A stretch of DNA of 40,479 nucleotides from Alphaproteobacteria bacterium (GCA_015062525.1 SUUM01000007.1:1-40479); one strand, 5' to 3'. Shown: positions 24,909 through 33,496, counted from the first letter of the stretch. Made by a program: numbers and translations. Notes: generated by a model not told the origin, from the letters alone.

Positions 24909-27507
24909 TTGTAATCCTGATGTAATCTTGGGACGCGTCGCCCGCCAAAACGCGCCACAGTTGCGTGTGCCATGCGTTCTGGGGCGCATTTTTGTTTGGC
25001 GTATAACCATAGATATATAATTCATCACGTGCGCGTGTCATCGCCACATACAACAGACGATAATATTCCGCCGTACGAATCCGCATTAATGCATCTGATG
25101 CGTTGCGACGTGCCATGCTGGCATCACCACGTGGTGTCCACAGCCAAACCGGCATATCACCAGATTCAAGCGGTAAAATATTTTCATTTTTTGGCGTGCG
25201 TACGGTATCGATTAAAAACACAACAGGGGATTCAAGGCCCTTGCTGCCATGAACGGTAACAATGCGAACACCATTGGACGCATCCATGTCGCGCTTAATC
25301 TCGCTGCCCCCGGTGATGAACCATTTCAAGAATTGATATAACATACCGGGTTGCGTACGTTCATACGCCAAACAAATTGTCATAAATTCTGCCAGGGGAT
25401 CGATTACTTGGGGCCCCAGTGCCGATATGAATTTTTGATACACACCATCCGTATTTAATACGCGGTCAAAAAATGAATAAGGCGCAAGTTCCGTCGCCCA
25501 ATTTTGATATTCCAACAGGCGTGAAAAAATGTCCGGATTGACATCCTTGATAACATCTAAGATTGTAATGGGTGGGGCGTCCTGGGCGATGCGACGACGT
25601 TCCTGATTTGTATCATTTTTAATTTTACACAAATTAAAAATATCACGTTCAGTCAAATAGAAAAGCGGACTTTTTAACACACAACATAAACTAAAATCAT
25701 CCGCCGCATTCAGGCACCAACGTGTCAAATTTAACATATCGCGCACCGCCGGAAAATTTGGCAGGACGATACGGTCGCTGCCTGCGACATCAATACCGCG
25801 ACGCTTTAGCGCAATTGTCAATGGCGACGCCATTGGGTTGCGCTGTTGGACCAGAACCATAATATCGCGCGCCGCAAATTTACCAGAATCAATCAGTTTT
25901 TTTATTCTGTCCGCAACCCCATCGATGTATTGAGGCAAGGTTGTTTCTGATTCCATTCTTGCCGTTAACTTGTGCAATTCAACCGCGCCGGGCGCAGACG
26001 CACGAAAACATTTGTGTTCATTATTCGCAAACCCAGATATATCAATAACACCTGTGTCGGCAAAAAATTTATCAACCGTTTTTAATATCGGCGCCGTGGA
26101 ACGAAAACTTTGCGCCAATGGAATTTCCGCGATTGTACGCATATTCTCGGAAATTTGTTCGGATATTGCATCACGACTGATTGCAAACGCATGCGGGTCC
26201 GCCCCCTGAAAACCATAGATAGACTGTTTAGTATCACCAACAACAAATAACGAACGCGCAGTTTGTTCGGTGTCGCCATCTGCAAAAAAATCGCCCGCAA
26301 GCAAACGCAAGATATCCCACTGGGCCGGGGATGTGTCTTGGGCCTCGTCCACAAGGATGTGCGACAATGACAAATCCAACTGGGACAGAACCCAACCCAT
26401 AGTTGCAGAATCAGAAAACAATTTGCGCGTATATAAAATCAGGTCTTCGAAATCTAATAAATTACGAGCGCGCTTTATACGTCTGTACTCGTCCGCGAAC
26501 GCCGCCGATAAATCAAATAACGCAAGCGTATCGTCAAACAACATTTGGTTCGCATTATATTGATTTAATTTATACACCCGGTCCTGTTCTGTGGCCAAAT
26601 ATTCCTTTTTAGATACGGTTGCTTTTTTATCGCCTGTGGCGGTCAGGTACGCAGATTTGTATTTTTCAAAATCAATCGTCGTATCAATGTATTGTTTCGT
26701 TAAATTAATAATTTCATCCAAGTACTTGGCCGGCTTTTTCGCGTTATTTTGTTCGATTTGCGCCAATTCAATGATTTTTTGTAGCGAAATCTGGTCAAAA
26801 TCCGCAGGCGGCGGATTATTTAGTTCCAGAAATTTCACAGTCGTATCAACAAAGTATTCGCGATATTTACCAAGGTTTTCAACCTGAAAAAATTGCTTGT
26901 ATTGGGCACTTAAAATGCCCAACAAGTCCGTTAAATATGTTTCGGACACACGCCCCACTATGTGGGAAAAAGCATCATAGATTCGCCCATCGTTTTTCGG
27001 CGAATTAATCAAATTATTAAACGCATCTTGCAACAATAATCGCTGGGCAGAATCAGACACCAGTGTCCACGAAGGGGACAGGCCCGCCTCTATCGGAAAG
27101 CGATGCAAAATCTCCTCGCAAAAACCGTGAATGGTTTTTATTTTCAAAATTTCCGGACTGTCGATAAACTTGAAAAAGATTTCACGAGCATGTGCAATAT
27201 CATCCGATGTTGCCGGACGGTTTATCGCAACCCCATCCAGCAATTCAACCAATTCACCATCGGTCGCCGTCGCCCATTCGCGCAGAGCATCCAAGATACG
27301 ATTACGCATCTCGCCCGCACCGGCATTCGTGTACGTTAGGCATAATATTCCCGACGCACAACAATCGGGCGTACGAAATAAAATACGCAACAAACGCTGG
27401 ACCAGAACGCTGGTTTTTCCAGTGCCTGCGTTCGCCTGGACCCAGACATTTTCGGTTGGGTTTGCGGCACGATCTTGTTCCGGTGAAAGCGTACGTTTTT
27501 TTGCCAT
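24892..27507 (-). CDS. addA: AddA-type UvrD/Rep helicase subunit without its nuclease domain
   Basis: 871 residues; fused AddA proteins are usually about 1100-1200. It begins with LSPEQDRAANPTENVWVQANAGTGKTSVLVQRLLRIL (Q motif and Walker A). It has LVDEAQDTSPAQWDIL (motif II) near residue 380, GDTKQSIYGFQGADP near 425, TVHGSKGLESPVVFL near 770 and VAMTRARDELYIYG near 840. It ends just after the helicase core. The nuclease domain follows as a separate overlapping gene. The start ATG 27507 has AAGGG upstream. It acts in double-strand-break end processing with AddB, which is not in this window. Confidence 0.93.
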   Translation of the reverse strand: MAKKRTLSPEQDRAANPTENVWVQANAGTGKTSVLVQRLLRILFRTPDCCASGILCLTYTNAGAGEMRNRILDALREWATATDGELVELLDGVAINRPATSDDIAHAREIFFKFIDSPEILKIKTIHGFCEEILHRFPIEAGLSPSWTLVSDSAQRLLLQDAFNNLINSPKNDGRIYDAFSHIVGRVSETYLTDLLGILSAQYKQFFQVENLGKYREYFVDTTVKFLELNNPPPADFDQISLQKIIELAQIEQNNAKKPAKYLDEIINLTKQYIDTTIDFEKYKSAYLTATGDKKATVSKKEYLATEQDRVYKLNQYNANQMLFDDTLALFDLSAAFADEYRRIKRARNLLDFEDLILYTRKLFSDSATMGWVLSQLDLSLSHILVDEAQDTSPAQWDILRLLAGDFFADGDTEQTARSLFVVGDTKQSIYGFQGADPHAFAISRDAISEQISENMRTIAEIPLAQSFRSTAPILKTVDKFFADTGVIDISGFANNEHKCFRASAPGAVELHKLTARMESETTLPQYIDGVADRIKKLIDSGKFAARDIMVLVQQRNPMASPLTIALKRRGIDVAGSDRIVLPNFPAVRDMLNLTRWCLNAADDFSLCCVLKSPLFYLTERDIFNLCKIKNDTNQERRRIAQDAPPITILDVIKDVNPDIFSRLLEYQNWATELAPYSFFDRVLNTDGVYQKFISALGPQVIDPLAEFMTICLAYERTQPGMLYQFLKWFITGGSEIKRDMDASNGVRIVTVHGSKGLESPVVFLIDTVRTPKNENILPLESGDMPVWLWTPRGDASMARRNASDALMRIRTAEYYRLLYVAMTRARDELYIYGYTPNKNAPQNAWHTQLWRVLAGDASQDYIRITNDNVE

Positions 27508-27598
27508 TTATGCCCTTGCATTGTTGTTTTGATTTTAGTATAAATCCATCTGAACTGCAAGTTATATAAAAATCCGTTTTTGGATTCAGGGGGAAGGA

Positions 27599-29524
27599 AT
27601 GGAAATTACACAAGTTTTATTAATTGGTGGCGCAATATTGGGCGGACTGTTGACAATTACTTTGGGCGTTTTGTTTTTTGTGTCCAGAAAATCGCAAAAG
27701 GTTATGGAATCGCTGCTTATGATTATGACGCGACCTGAACGTGCCAAGGTGGCGGACGCCGTACGTGTACTGAACACTATGTTAGCGGACGAAATAAATA
27801 AAATCGAACAAAGTTTTCAGACCATGCGCGATACGCTGAACGCACAAATCGCAACAGCTGATGAATTAAAAAAGATTCTGACGGAACAAAATGAAAAACT
27901 TGTTTCCAATGCAGACGAGGCAACAAAAAAAATTGCGACCATGTCGGGACGATTGGATAATACTGTTGCGGGCCTGGGGCAGATTGTGGAATCCCAGTCA
28001 TGGACGGATGTAGAAAACGCCACCGACAGATTTATGACGTCTGTTAATGGGTTGTTGGGGCGGATTGACCAGACCGCACTTGACACCACAGAGCGCACAG
28101 GACAAATACAATCGCAGATTGATTCCTGGATTGACAGCGGCAAGACATTGGCGGAACATCTGGGGGACGAATTTAACAAGAATACAGAACAGATGAAAAC
28201 CCTGGCGGGGGAATCAGAAACCATGCGTGGAAAATTAGCGGAACTTGCCACATCCGTCGCAGGTGGATTTAATGACGTTAAATCATCCGCATCAAATTAC
28301 GAAGACATCATGGTACGAAACGACAGATTGCTGGACGGTCATCTGGATAAACTGGCGGAATTTAGCAAACAGTCCAAAAAGCAATTAACCAGCCAGATGA
28401 ACACGCTGACCAACACGGCGAACGTTGTCGCAGGTCAGGTACGATTGGCAGAATCATCAATAGACAAACAAACGCGTCGCCTGACGGATGCGGTGGAAAC
28501 ATTGATATCAACGGCGACAAGCACCGAAAATTCTGTACGCGGAATATCAACAGAGTTAGCAACGCTGACCAATCGATTTGATGGCGAAATCAAGGAATTT
28601 GCGACGGGGGTCGTGTCTGAACTTAAAACCGTATCAGGCGTTGCGAATGCCACACTTGAAAACACCAAAACCGCCGCGGGGGCGTTCAGCGAATCTGTGC
28701 GCGCAATGGCAACGGGTGTGCGTGAAACGCTGATTGAAATGAACACAGCGCACACGCAATTGTCTGGACAATCAGAAAACCTGATTAAGATGTCATCAGA
28801 AACGACGGCTCAGTTGCAACCATTGTCTGCATTGATTGAAAAATATTACTCTGCCCTGCCCGATTTATCACGTGGCAGTGTCGAGGCAAGTCAGACCCTG
28901 GAACAGATTGTAAGCAGTCTGAACGAAAAATTAAATCAGATGAAGACCACAGTCGCTGAATCCACGACGGCAATTTCTGATTCCGCCATTAAATTAGAGG
29001 ATTTGGCCGGTACATCACGCCAACAGATGATTGATTTGATGTCCGACTATGCCAAAGCGGTTAATACAATGCAGACCCTGAACAAGCAAATGATGGTCGC
29101 ACGCGCATCGGCGCCGATGGATGCAATAAAATCTGCGCCAACGGAATCGTTTGGGCACATCAGCAGCTCGGATTTCTTGGCACAGGGCGACAAGATGTTT
29201 GAAAAACTGCACGAACTGGCAATGGATTTAACGCGCGCAGCGGGCGCGGAAATTCCAGATGTAGTGTGGAAAAAATATCACAGCGGGGACAAAACAATCT
29301 TTTCAAAATGGCTGGCCAAGATGCTGAGCGCAGCGGACAAAAAACGCGTCAAAGAAATGCTAAAAGGCGACGCAGTATTTCGTTCCCAGGCGACACAGTT
29401 TGTACGCAGCTTTGATAAAATTCTGGCACGTGCACAGCAAACAGATAATGCAGATAAAGTATCAGCCACATTGATTAAAACAGATTCTGGTCAGATATAT
29501 ATTGCGTTGAAAAGTTATGTATAA
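27599..29524 (+). CDS. Membrane-anchored long coiled-coil protein
   Basis: 641 residues. A single N-terminal transmembrane helix (about residues 5-28) is followed by more than 450 residues of Ala/Thr/Ser/Glu-rich coiled coil. This part resembles the signalling domain of chemoreceptors, but no HAMP or receptor hairpin motif is seen. A compact C-terminal domain (about residues 515-641) contains VVWKKYHSGDKTIFSKWLAKML and ends SGQIYIALKSYV. Similar architectures occur in alphaproteobacterial proteins of unknown function. GGGGGAAGGA precedes the ATG. It is divergent from addA. Confidence 0.75.
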   Translation: MEITQVLLIGGAILGGLLTITLGVLFFVSRKSQKVMESLLMIMTRPERAKVADAVRVLNTMLADEINKIEQSFQTMRDTLNAQIATADELKKILTEQNEKLVSNADEATKKIATMSGRLDNTVAGLGQIVESQSWTDVENATDRFMTSVNGLLGRIDQTALDTTERTGQIQSQIDSWIDSGKTLAEHLGDEFNKNTEQMKTLAGESETMRGKLAELATSVAGGFNDVKSSASNYEDIMVRNDRLLDGHLDKLAEFSKQSKKQLTSQMNTLTNTANVVAGQVRLAESSIDKQTRRLTDAVETLISTATSTENSVRGISTELATLTNRFDGEIKEFATGVVSELKTVSGVANATLENTKTAAGAFSESVRAMATGVRETLIEMNTAHTQLSGQSENLIKMSSETTAQLQPLSALIEKYYSALPDLSRGSVEASQTLEQIVSSLNEKLNQMKTTVAESTTAISDSAIKLEDLAGTSRQQMIDLMSDYAKAVNTMQTLNKQMMVARASAPMDAIKSAPTESFGHISSSDFLAQGDKMFEKLHELAMDLTRAAGAEIPDVVWKKYHSGDKTIFSKWLAKMLSAADKKRVKEMLKGDAVFRSQATQFVRSFDKILARAQQTDNADKVSATLIKTDSGQIYIALKSYV

Positions 29525-29552
29525 AAAATCCCCGCCAAATGGCGGGATTTTT
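29523..29552. terminator. Rho-independent terminator
   Basis: The stem cccgcc/ggcggg with loop aaat is flanked by A- and T-runs, directly after the coiled-coil gene. Confidence 0.9.
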
Positions 29553-29601
29553 TAGTGGTTAGTGTAAGTGCATCCGTCTGTGCACAGCACAGCCGAGATA
29601 A

Positions 29602-29637
29602 AAAGAGCAAAGAGCAATGAGCAAAGAGCAATTAATG
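29602..29637. repeat. Heptamer tandem repeat GAGCAAW x4, left edge of island
   Basis: Four tandem 7-mers (gagcaaa, gagcaat, gagcaaa, gagcaat) are followed by taatg. An inverted counterpart, also four heptamers and attaatg, lies at 34269-34304. The 29553-30027 stretch otherwise holds only the palindromic element below, a promoter and a leader terminator; no gene is seen. Confidence 0.8.
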
Positions 29638-29652
29638 TATCGTTACTGCGAT

Positions 29653-29900
29653 AAATAAAAGTTTATCTTAGTCATCAGGCATCAGTCATCAGTCATTAGT
29701 GGGGGCAAAAATTAAAAACTTTTGTCATTCCTGCGCAGGCAGGAATAGGGTCCAAGAAATTCAAAAATGCTTACTTGGTACGCTTTGCGCGCGGTTTTAA
29801 GTCCCTATCCCCGCCGTCGCGGGGATGACAAAAATCATAGATTTTTGTAAAAACTGATGACTGATGACTGATGACTGATTACCCGGATAAACTTTTATTT
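29653..29900. repeat. Palindromic MITE-like element A (248 bp)
   Basis: Perfect 15-bp terminal inverted repeats aaataaaagtttatc (29653-29667) and complement (29886-29900). Inside are inverted tandem heptamers (gtcatca type on the left, actgatg type on the right). Two hairpins follow the motif gtcat: attcctgc-gcag-gcaggaat, and atccccgc-cgtc-gcggggat ending in gac. It has no coding capacity. Element B at 34091-34261 shares the ends and both hairpins, with compensatory base changes. Confidence 0.82.
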
Positions 29901-29914
29901 AACAATGTTTGTAG

Positions 29915-29943
29915 TTGAAAAAATTGTTAATTTGTGGTATAAT
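29915..29943 (+). promoter_or_regulatory. Strong promoter upstream of the tail-like gene
   Basis: TTGAAA (29915-29920), a 17-nt spacer and a perfect TATAAT (29938-29943). The predicted start is near 29950. Confidence 0.75.
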
Positions 29944-29951
29944 GCGTGCAT

Positions 29952-29983
29952 CAGACGGCGGATTTTTGCGGTCTGTTTTTTTT
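29952..29983 (+). terminator. Leader terminator (possible attenuator)
   Basis: cagac (29952-29956) pairs with gtctg (29971-29975), with inner gc/gc pairing, followed directly by eight T. It begins only a few bases after the predicted transcription start and 45 bp before the next gene, so most transcripts may stop here. Confidence 0.6.
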
Positions 29984-30027
29984 ATCGAAACAACCGGCGC
30001 ACATAATTAACAACATAGGGAATAATT

Positions 30028-30507
30028 ATGTCACGGATTTTACAATTACGGCGCGGGAATACCGCAGAACACGAAAACTTTACAGGTCAAATCGGCGAAA
30101 TAACAATGGACACGGATGCGAAAAACATACGCATACACGACGGGGAAACACCCGGCGGGACACCGATGGCACGGCGGGATGAAATACCAGACCTGACACC
30201 GTTTGATTATGTCATAGAATGGCAAATGCCCACAGCAGAAAACAACCACACATGGTACCGCAAATACAAAAGCGGCTGGGTTGAACAAGGGGGGATTATA
30301 CACAGTCCTGATACAACACCTGTTACACAGATACTGCCTATAAAAATGAACAACGATATGTATTGCTTGGTATACGGAGTGTATTTCAATAGCGCAAACA
30401 CAATAACTTCGCAAATCCGTAACAAGACATCTGAAAGTTTTGGCATAAAATGTTCTTTACAGGCAACAAATGTCGCTTGGTACGTTTGTGGCATTTCGAA
30501 ATCGTAA
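30028..30507 (+). CDS. Orphan phage-tail/tropism-determinant-like protein
   Basis: 159 residues. The first ~50 (LQLRRGNTAEHENFTGQIGEITMDTDAKNIRIHDG) match the N-terminal module common in phage tail fibres and receptor-binding proteins (Mtd-N-like). The pattern is RRG..AEN..FTG..GE.T.DTD...R.HDG. The remainder carries DYVIEWQMPTAENNHTWYRKYKSGWVEQGG and a C-terminal beta-rich part with two Cys. No other phage genes surround it. AGGGAATAATT precedes the ATG. It may be a domesticated surface protein or a cargo gene; related style to the glycine-rich gene at 17-1060 is inference. Confidence 0.75.
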   Translation: MSRILQLRRGNTAEHENFTGQIGEITMDTDAKNIRIHDGETPGGTPMARRDEIPDLTPFDYVIEWQMPTAENNHTWYRKYKSGWVEQGGIIHSPDTTPVTQILPIKMNNDMYCLVYGVYFNSANTITSQIRNKTSESFGIKCSLQATNVAWYVCGISKS

Positions 30508-30508
30508 T

Positions 30509-30537
30509 AAAAATGCGACCAATTTGGTCGCATTTTG
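30509..30537. terminator. Bidirectional terminator
   Basis: aaaatgcgacca/tggtcgcatttt forms a near-perfect stem with loop att, between the tail-like gene and the convergent glycosyltransferase gene. Confidence 0.9.
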
Positions 30538-30540
30538 CTT

Positions 30541-31983
30541 TTATTCCAAGCCTAACTTTTTCTTTAATGCCGGATATTCTTTTATAACATTATTAATCGC
30601 GACATTATTTGGACTATCCTGTTTACTGTTTATGGAATTCCACAGTCCAACTGATTGAACTTCTTCTATGGTACGAGCACGTACATCATAACCAAAACTT
30701 GTCAATGATATTTTACGATTGTTTTGGACCGCCATTGCCCAAAACCAGACATCATCTTGATGCTTGCACAAGCTAACAAATTTTTCCGACAATAAAACAT
30801 CTTTATATAATGACTTTGGCGGATATAGAACGCCACCTATACCGCAAAGCAAATTATTATAACCTCTCTTAAAATAAAAGTTAAATAATACACGTCGTTC
30901 GGACAATCTCCACGTCCGATACGGTTGAATTTTGTTGTTTGTAATATTAATTTTTCTGATTCTGTGTGCGATAATATCATTTGGATAGCGATTGTGTCGC
31001 TTTAACAATGCTTTTAATAATGTTTTTGGATATATAACATCATCATCAACTGTTATTATGTTAGCATATGGAAAATCCTGTAAGGCCCAAACTAACTTGT
31101 TATAAGAACGCAATGCACCTGACACAAATTTTATTTCAAACAAATTATTCTTTGTTAGATCTAATAAATTTTGCGGAAGCATTTTGTCTGGAAATTCCGC
31201 TTCGCTTAAATACAAAACTATTTTGTTTGGTTTTACGGTTTGATCCAACAAAGATTGAATAACCCTGTGCACATCGTTTATGCGCGCAGGAAAAGACGTT
31301 AAGGATATTATATTTTGTTTGCTCATTTTATTCTCCGCGATTATATTTTTTAGAATTTTAGTAATTACATTGATATGATATTTGGGTTGTGTATCACTTA
31401 TAGCCTTGTATAAGTCACAACCATGCACCACAGTTAGATGTTTTGTAATTCGAGTGTATTTTATATTGTTTTTCCTTTTCAAAGACCTATCGCTGTTAAC
31501 AACCAATAAGTAAATATTACGATTATTATATTTGTCGGATATTTGTTGTAATTTTGATATTACTTCATTGATATTTATATTTTCGTATATGCTGGTCGAA
31601 TATACAAACAATATCTTTTTTTTGCTTTTCAACATGTCCACAAAACGTTGAATGCGCCTATCATATTTTTCTTTGATATTTGGATAACTGGTATCAAAAT
31701 CGTCATTTTGTGAAAATTCGTGTCTGAAAGACAGGTTTGTATATTTATTCGCAAACAGCCTGTAATCTTCTTCAAAAACTGGATAGAGGTATTCTTTATC
31801 AAAAAATCCAAAAAAATTATTAATAATTAAATCAAGTCTTGAACTTAATCCTCCGTTTTCATTAGCACAATCAACCCAATCAAACGGGCTGGATGTTTTT
31901 CGAATATTCAAAGCATTAAGTGTCTGTGCAACAAAACACTTTTCACCCAATGACACAACATAATCATAGCTTGTACGTCGCAT
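30541..31983 (-). CDS. DUF1796 (papain-like peptidase fold) fused to a glycosyltransferase-like domain
   Basis: About 480 residues. The N-terminal part opens YDYVVSLGEKCFVAQTLNALNIRKTSSPFDW, the hallmark SLG..C...L...R..S.PFDW of DUF1796 proteins. From about residue 220, NIISLTSFPARINDVHRVIQSLLDQTVKPNKIVLYLSEAEFP and VDDDVIYPKTLL mark a glycosyltransferase-like domain with a DDD metal site. The two are joined by about 20 residues. The sequence is clearly AT-rich compared with core genes. I prefer ATG 31983, 5 nt after the upstream gene's stop; ATG 32019 would overlap that gene. Role in surface glycan synthesis is inferred. Confidence 0.8.
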   Translation of the reverse strand: MRRTSYDYVVSLGEKCFVAQTLNALNIRKTSSPFDWVDCANENGGLSSRLDLIINNFFGFFDKEYLYPVFEEDYRLFANKYTNLSFRHEFSQNDDFDTSYPNIKEKYDRRIQRFVDMLKSKKKILFVYSTSIYENININEVISKLQQISDKYNNRNIYLLVVNSDRSLKRKNNIKYTRITKHLTVVHGCDLYKAISDTQPKYHINVITKILKNIIAENKMSKQNIISLTSFPARINDVHRVIQSLLDQTVKPNKIVLYLSEAEFPDKMLPQNLLDLTKNNLFEIKFVSGALRSYNKLVWALQDFPYANIITVDDDVIYPKTLLKALLKRHNRYPNDIIAHRIRKINITNNKIQPYRTWRLSERRVLFNFYFKRGYNNLLCGIGGVLYPPKSLYKDVLLSEKFVSLCKHQDDVWFWAMAVQNNRKISLTSFGYDVRARTIEEVQSVGLWNSINSKQDSPNNVAINNVIKEYPALKKKLGLE

Positions 31984-31988
31984 ATCTA

Positions 31989-33092
31989 CTAACCCTTGAT
32001 TTTTAACAATAATATACATCCAAACAACTTCACCTTGTTGTCCTGTATTACAATTAGATTGAATAAATCAAACAAATTTACACACACCATCGTATCAAAG
32101 CGGTCAATTCTAACAACAGGAACAATACCAAACAAATAAAAACGTCTACGCCTAACAACAAGATATGCTTTAAATTTTTGAAAATCATTTGTTTTAATAT
32201 GTTTACGTATTTTTTTTGACAATCTGCGGTCTATATAACGTTTTATACCATAACCATTACGAATACGGCACAATAAATCAAACATCTGTTTATGATCCGC
32301 CTCACACTCGTATGTTTTACGTATTTCATACATAATATGCCGAACAACATGGTGCCAGACATGTTCCGCAAATTCCGCTTTAGGCAAATTTGCTTTTAAA
32401 ATCAAATCAAAATTTGTTACAAATGCGTTATATTTAGAAACAGCCTTATCGTGCGACAGAAAAGCAGAATCCAACGAATCTGGACGTTGAAAGAAATAAT
32501 GATAGTAAGTTCCGTCGACTAATTCCAAATCTTTTGCACTTAAAACAATTTGTGTTAGAAAAACACTATCCTGAGAAGTACGTATTTCAGGCGGAAAGGA
32601 TATGTTATTATCTTTTATTAATTCAGATTTGTAAATAGCAGACCAAAACGCAGATGAAAAATTCACCATCCCCTTAGATAAAGCCGAACGTATCCAATGA
32701 CGACACGTTGTGCCGTTATTCGAGTTTGTCATCCATACATCGCCTTGGACCACATCTGCCCCAGTCTGAACTGCACATTCATACAGTTTCTGATAAAAGT
32801 CCAAATCAACATAATCATCAGGATCAACAAACCCAATGTATTCACCCGTTGCGTTTTTTAAACCAATATTTCTAGCAACCGCAACCCCTTGATTTTCTTT
32901 TTGGACAAATAATTTAATTCTGGAATCCTTGGCTGCAAATCCCTGAAGTTTTGATAATGTATCATCTGTTGATTTGTCGTCGATGCAAATTATTTCAATA
33001 TCGTGCAACGTTTGGTTAACCAATGCGTTCATACTGCGTTCTATATAATGCTCAACATTATAGCATGGAACAATAACTGAAACTTTTGGCAT
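31989..33092 (-). CDS. Family 2 glycosyltransferase
   Basis: 367 residues. The classic GT2 opening PKVSVIVPCYNVEHYIERSMNALVNQTLHDIEIICIDDKSTDDT is followed by GVAVARNIGLKNATGEYIGFVDPDDYVD, giving the nucleotide-sugar and metal-binding DxD-type motifs. The C-terminal ~120 residues are basic (KKIRKHIKT..., RRRRFYLF), suggesting membrane association. ATG 33092 follows GGGGAAATAAT. It forms a two-gene AT-rich operon with the DUF1796-glycosyltransferase fusion, likely adding sugars to LPS or a surface polymer. The substrate is unknown. Confidence 0.92.
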   Translation of the reverse strand: MPKVSVIVPCYNVEHYIERSMNALVNQTLHDIEIICIDDKSTDDTLSKLQGFAAKDSRIKLFVQKENQGVAVARNIGLKNATGEYIGFVDPDDYVDLDFYQKLYECAVQTGADVVQGDVWMTNSNNGTTCRHWIRSALSKGMVNFSSAFWSAIYKSELIKDNNISFPPEIRTSQDSVFLTQIVLSAKDLELVDGTYYHYFFQRPDSLDSAFLSHDKAVSKYNAFVTNFDLILKANLPKAEFAEHVWHHVVRHIMYEIRKTYECEADHKQMFDLLCRIRNGYGIKRYIDRRLSKKIRKHIKTNDFQKFKAYLVVRRRRFYLFGIVPVVRIDRFDTMVCVNLFDLFNLIVIQDNKVKLFGCILLLKIKG

Positions 33093-33115
33093 ATTATTTC
33101 CCCATAAATTTGTGT

Positions 33116-33202
33116 GGGTGGGGATGAAACAACCGGAGCACTGTTTTAGAAACTCGCCCTTTTGGCATTCATGTTTGGTTTTCCCATGAACGCGCCCCAC
33201 CC
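33116..33202 (-). promoter_or_regulatory. Structured 5' leader of the glycosyltransferase operon
   Basis: An 87-nt segment is closed by a perfect 8-bp helix gggtgggg/ccccaccc (33116-33123 with 33195-33202). An inner 9-pair hairpin gcgttcatg/catgaatgc includes one G-U pair. The helix lies 23 nt before the ATG, next to the ribosome binding site, so folding could affect translation. No known riboswitch consensus was recognised. Confidence 0.45.
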
Positions 33203-33227
33203 GTGATATTAAAAATCGAACGGAAAT

Positions 33228-33461
33228 AAAAAAATGCCACAAAAACTGTGGCGACCGGGACGCTAGACAAATCATAGTCCACGCTAATGACCCCATTGAC
33301 CTTTGGCAAAGCCTGTTGTATAGTCAACGGCATCCCGGTCATTGACCGAGATTAAAAAACAAGCGCGCCAAAAACAATAAGATTAAATGCCTGTGGCGCG
33401 CCGTAGCGTGGATTTGAAAGAGCTTGTCTAGGGCTCCCGAATCCCACTCCCATGCGATTCA
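33228..33461 (-). ncRNA. Candidate ~234-nt structured non-coding RNA
   Basis: It lies between a minus-strand promoter and a strong terminator (gccaca/tgtggc with a T-run, 33228-33252). Reading 5' to 3' on the minus strand, long-range helices are ctagacaa/ttgtctag (8 bp) and tccacgcta/tagcgtgga (9 bp), separated by an asymmetric internal loop. They enclose a hairpin gcgcgcc/ggcgcgc and a nested arm aatgacc/ggtcatt. No open frame fits. It does not show tmRNA, SRP or RNase P signatures. It could be an independent sRNA or a terminated leader of the glycosyltransferase operon. Confidence 0.65.
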
Positions 33462-33467
33462 AGGTGC

Positions 33468-33496
33468 AGTGTAAAATATATTTTATGGATTTTCAA
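33468..33496 (-). promoter_or_regulatory. Promoter for the structured RNA
   Basis: On the minus strand, TTGAAA (33491-33496), a 17-nt spacer and TACACT (33468-33473). The predicted start is near 33461. Confidence 0.6.

Noticed and set aside
29602-29900. CRISPR array suggested by short tandem repeats
   Set aside because: The units are 7-bp tandem repeats without spacers, inside palindromic elements.
33093-33296. N-terminal extension of the GT2 glycosyltransferase
   Set aside because: GT2 proteins begin at MPKVSVIVPCYN. The upstream part covers the structured leader and the terminator of the candidate RNA.
33228-33461. Interpretation as 6S RNA or RNase P RNA
   Set aside because: RNase P signature words are missing and it is too short. 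The internal loop is not a convincing 6S central bubble, so it was left unnamed.
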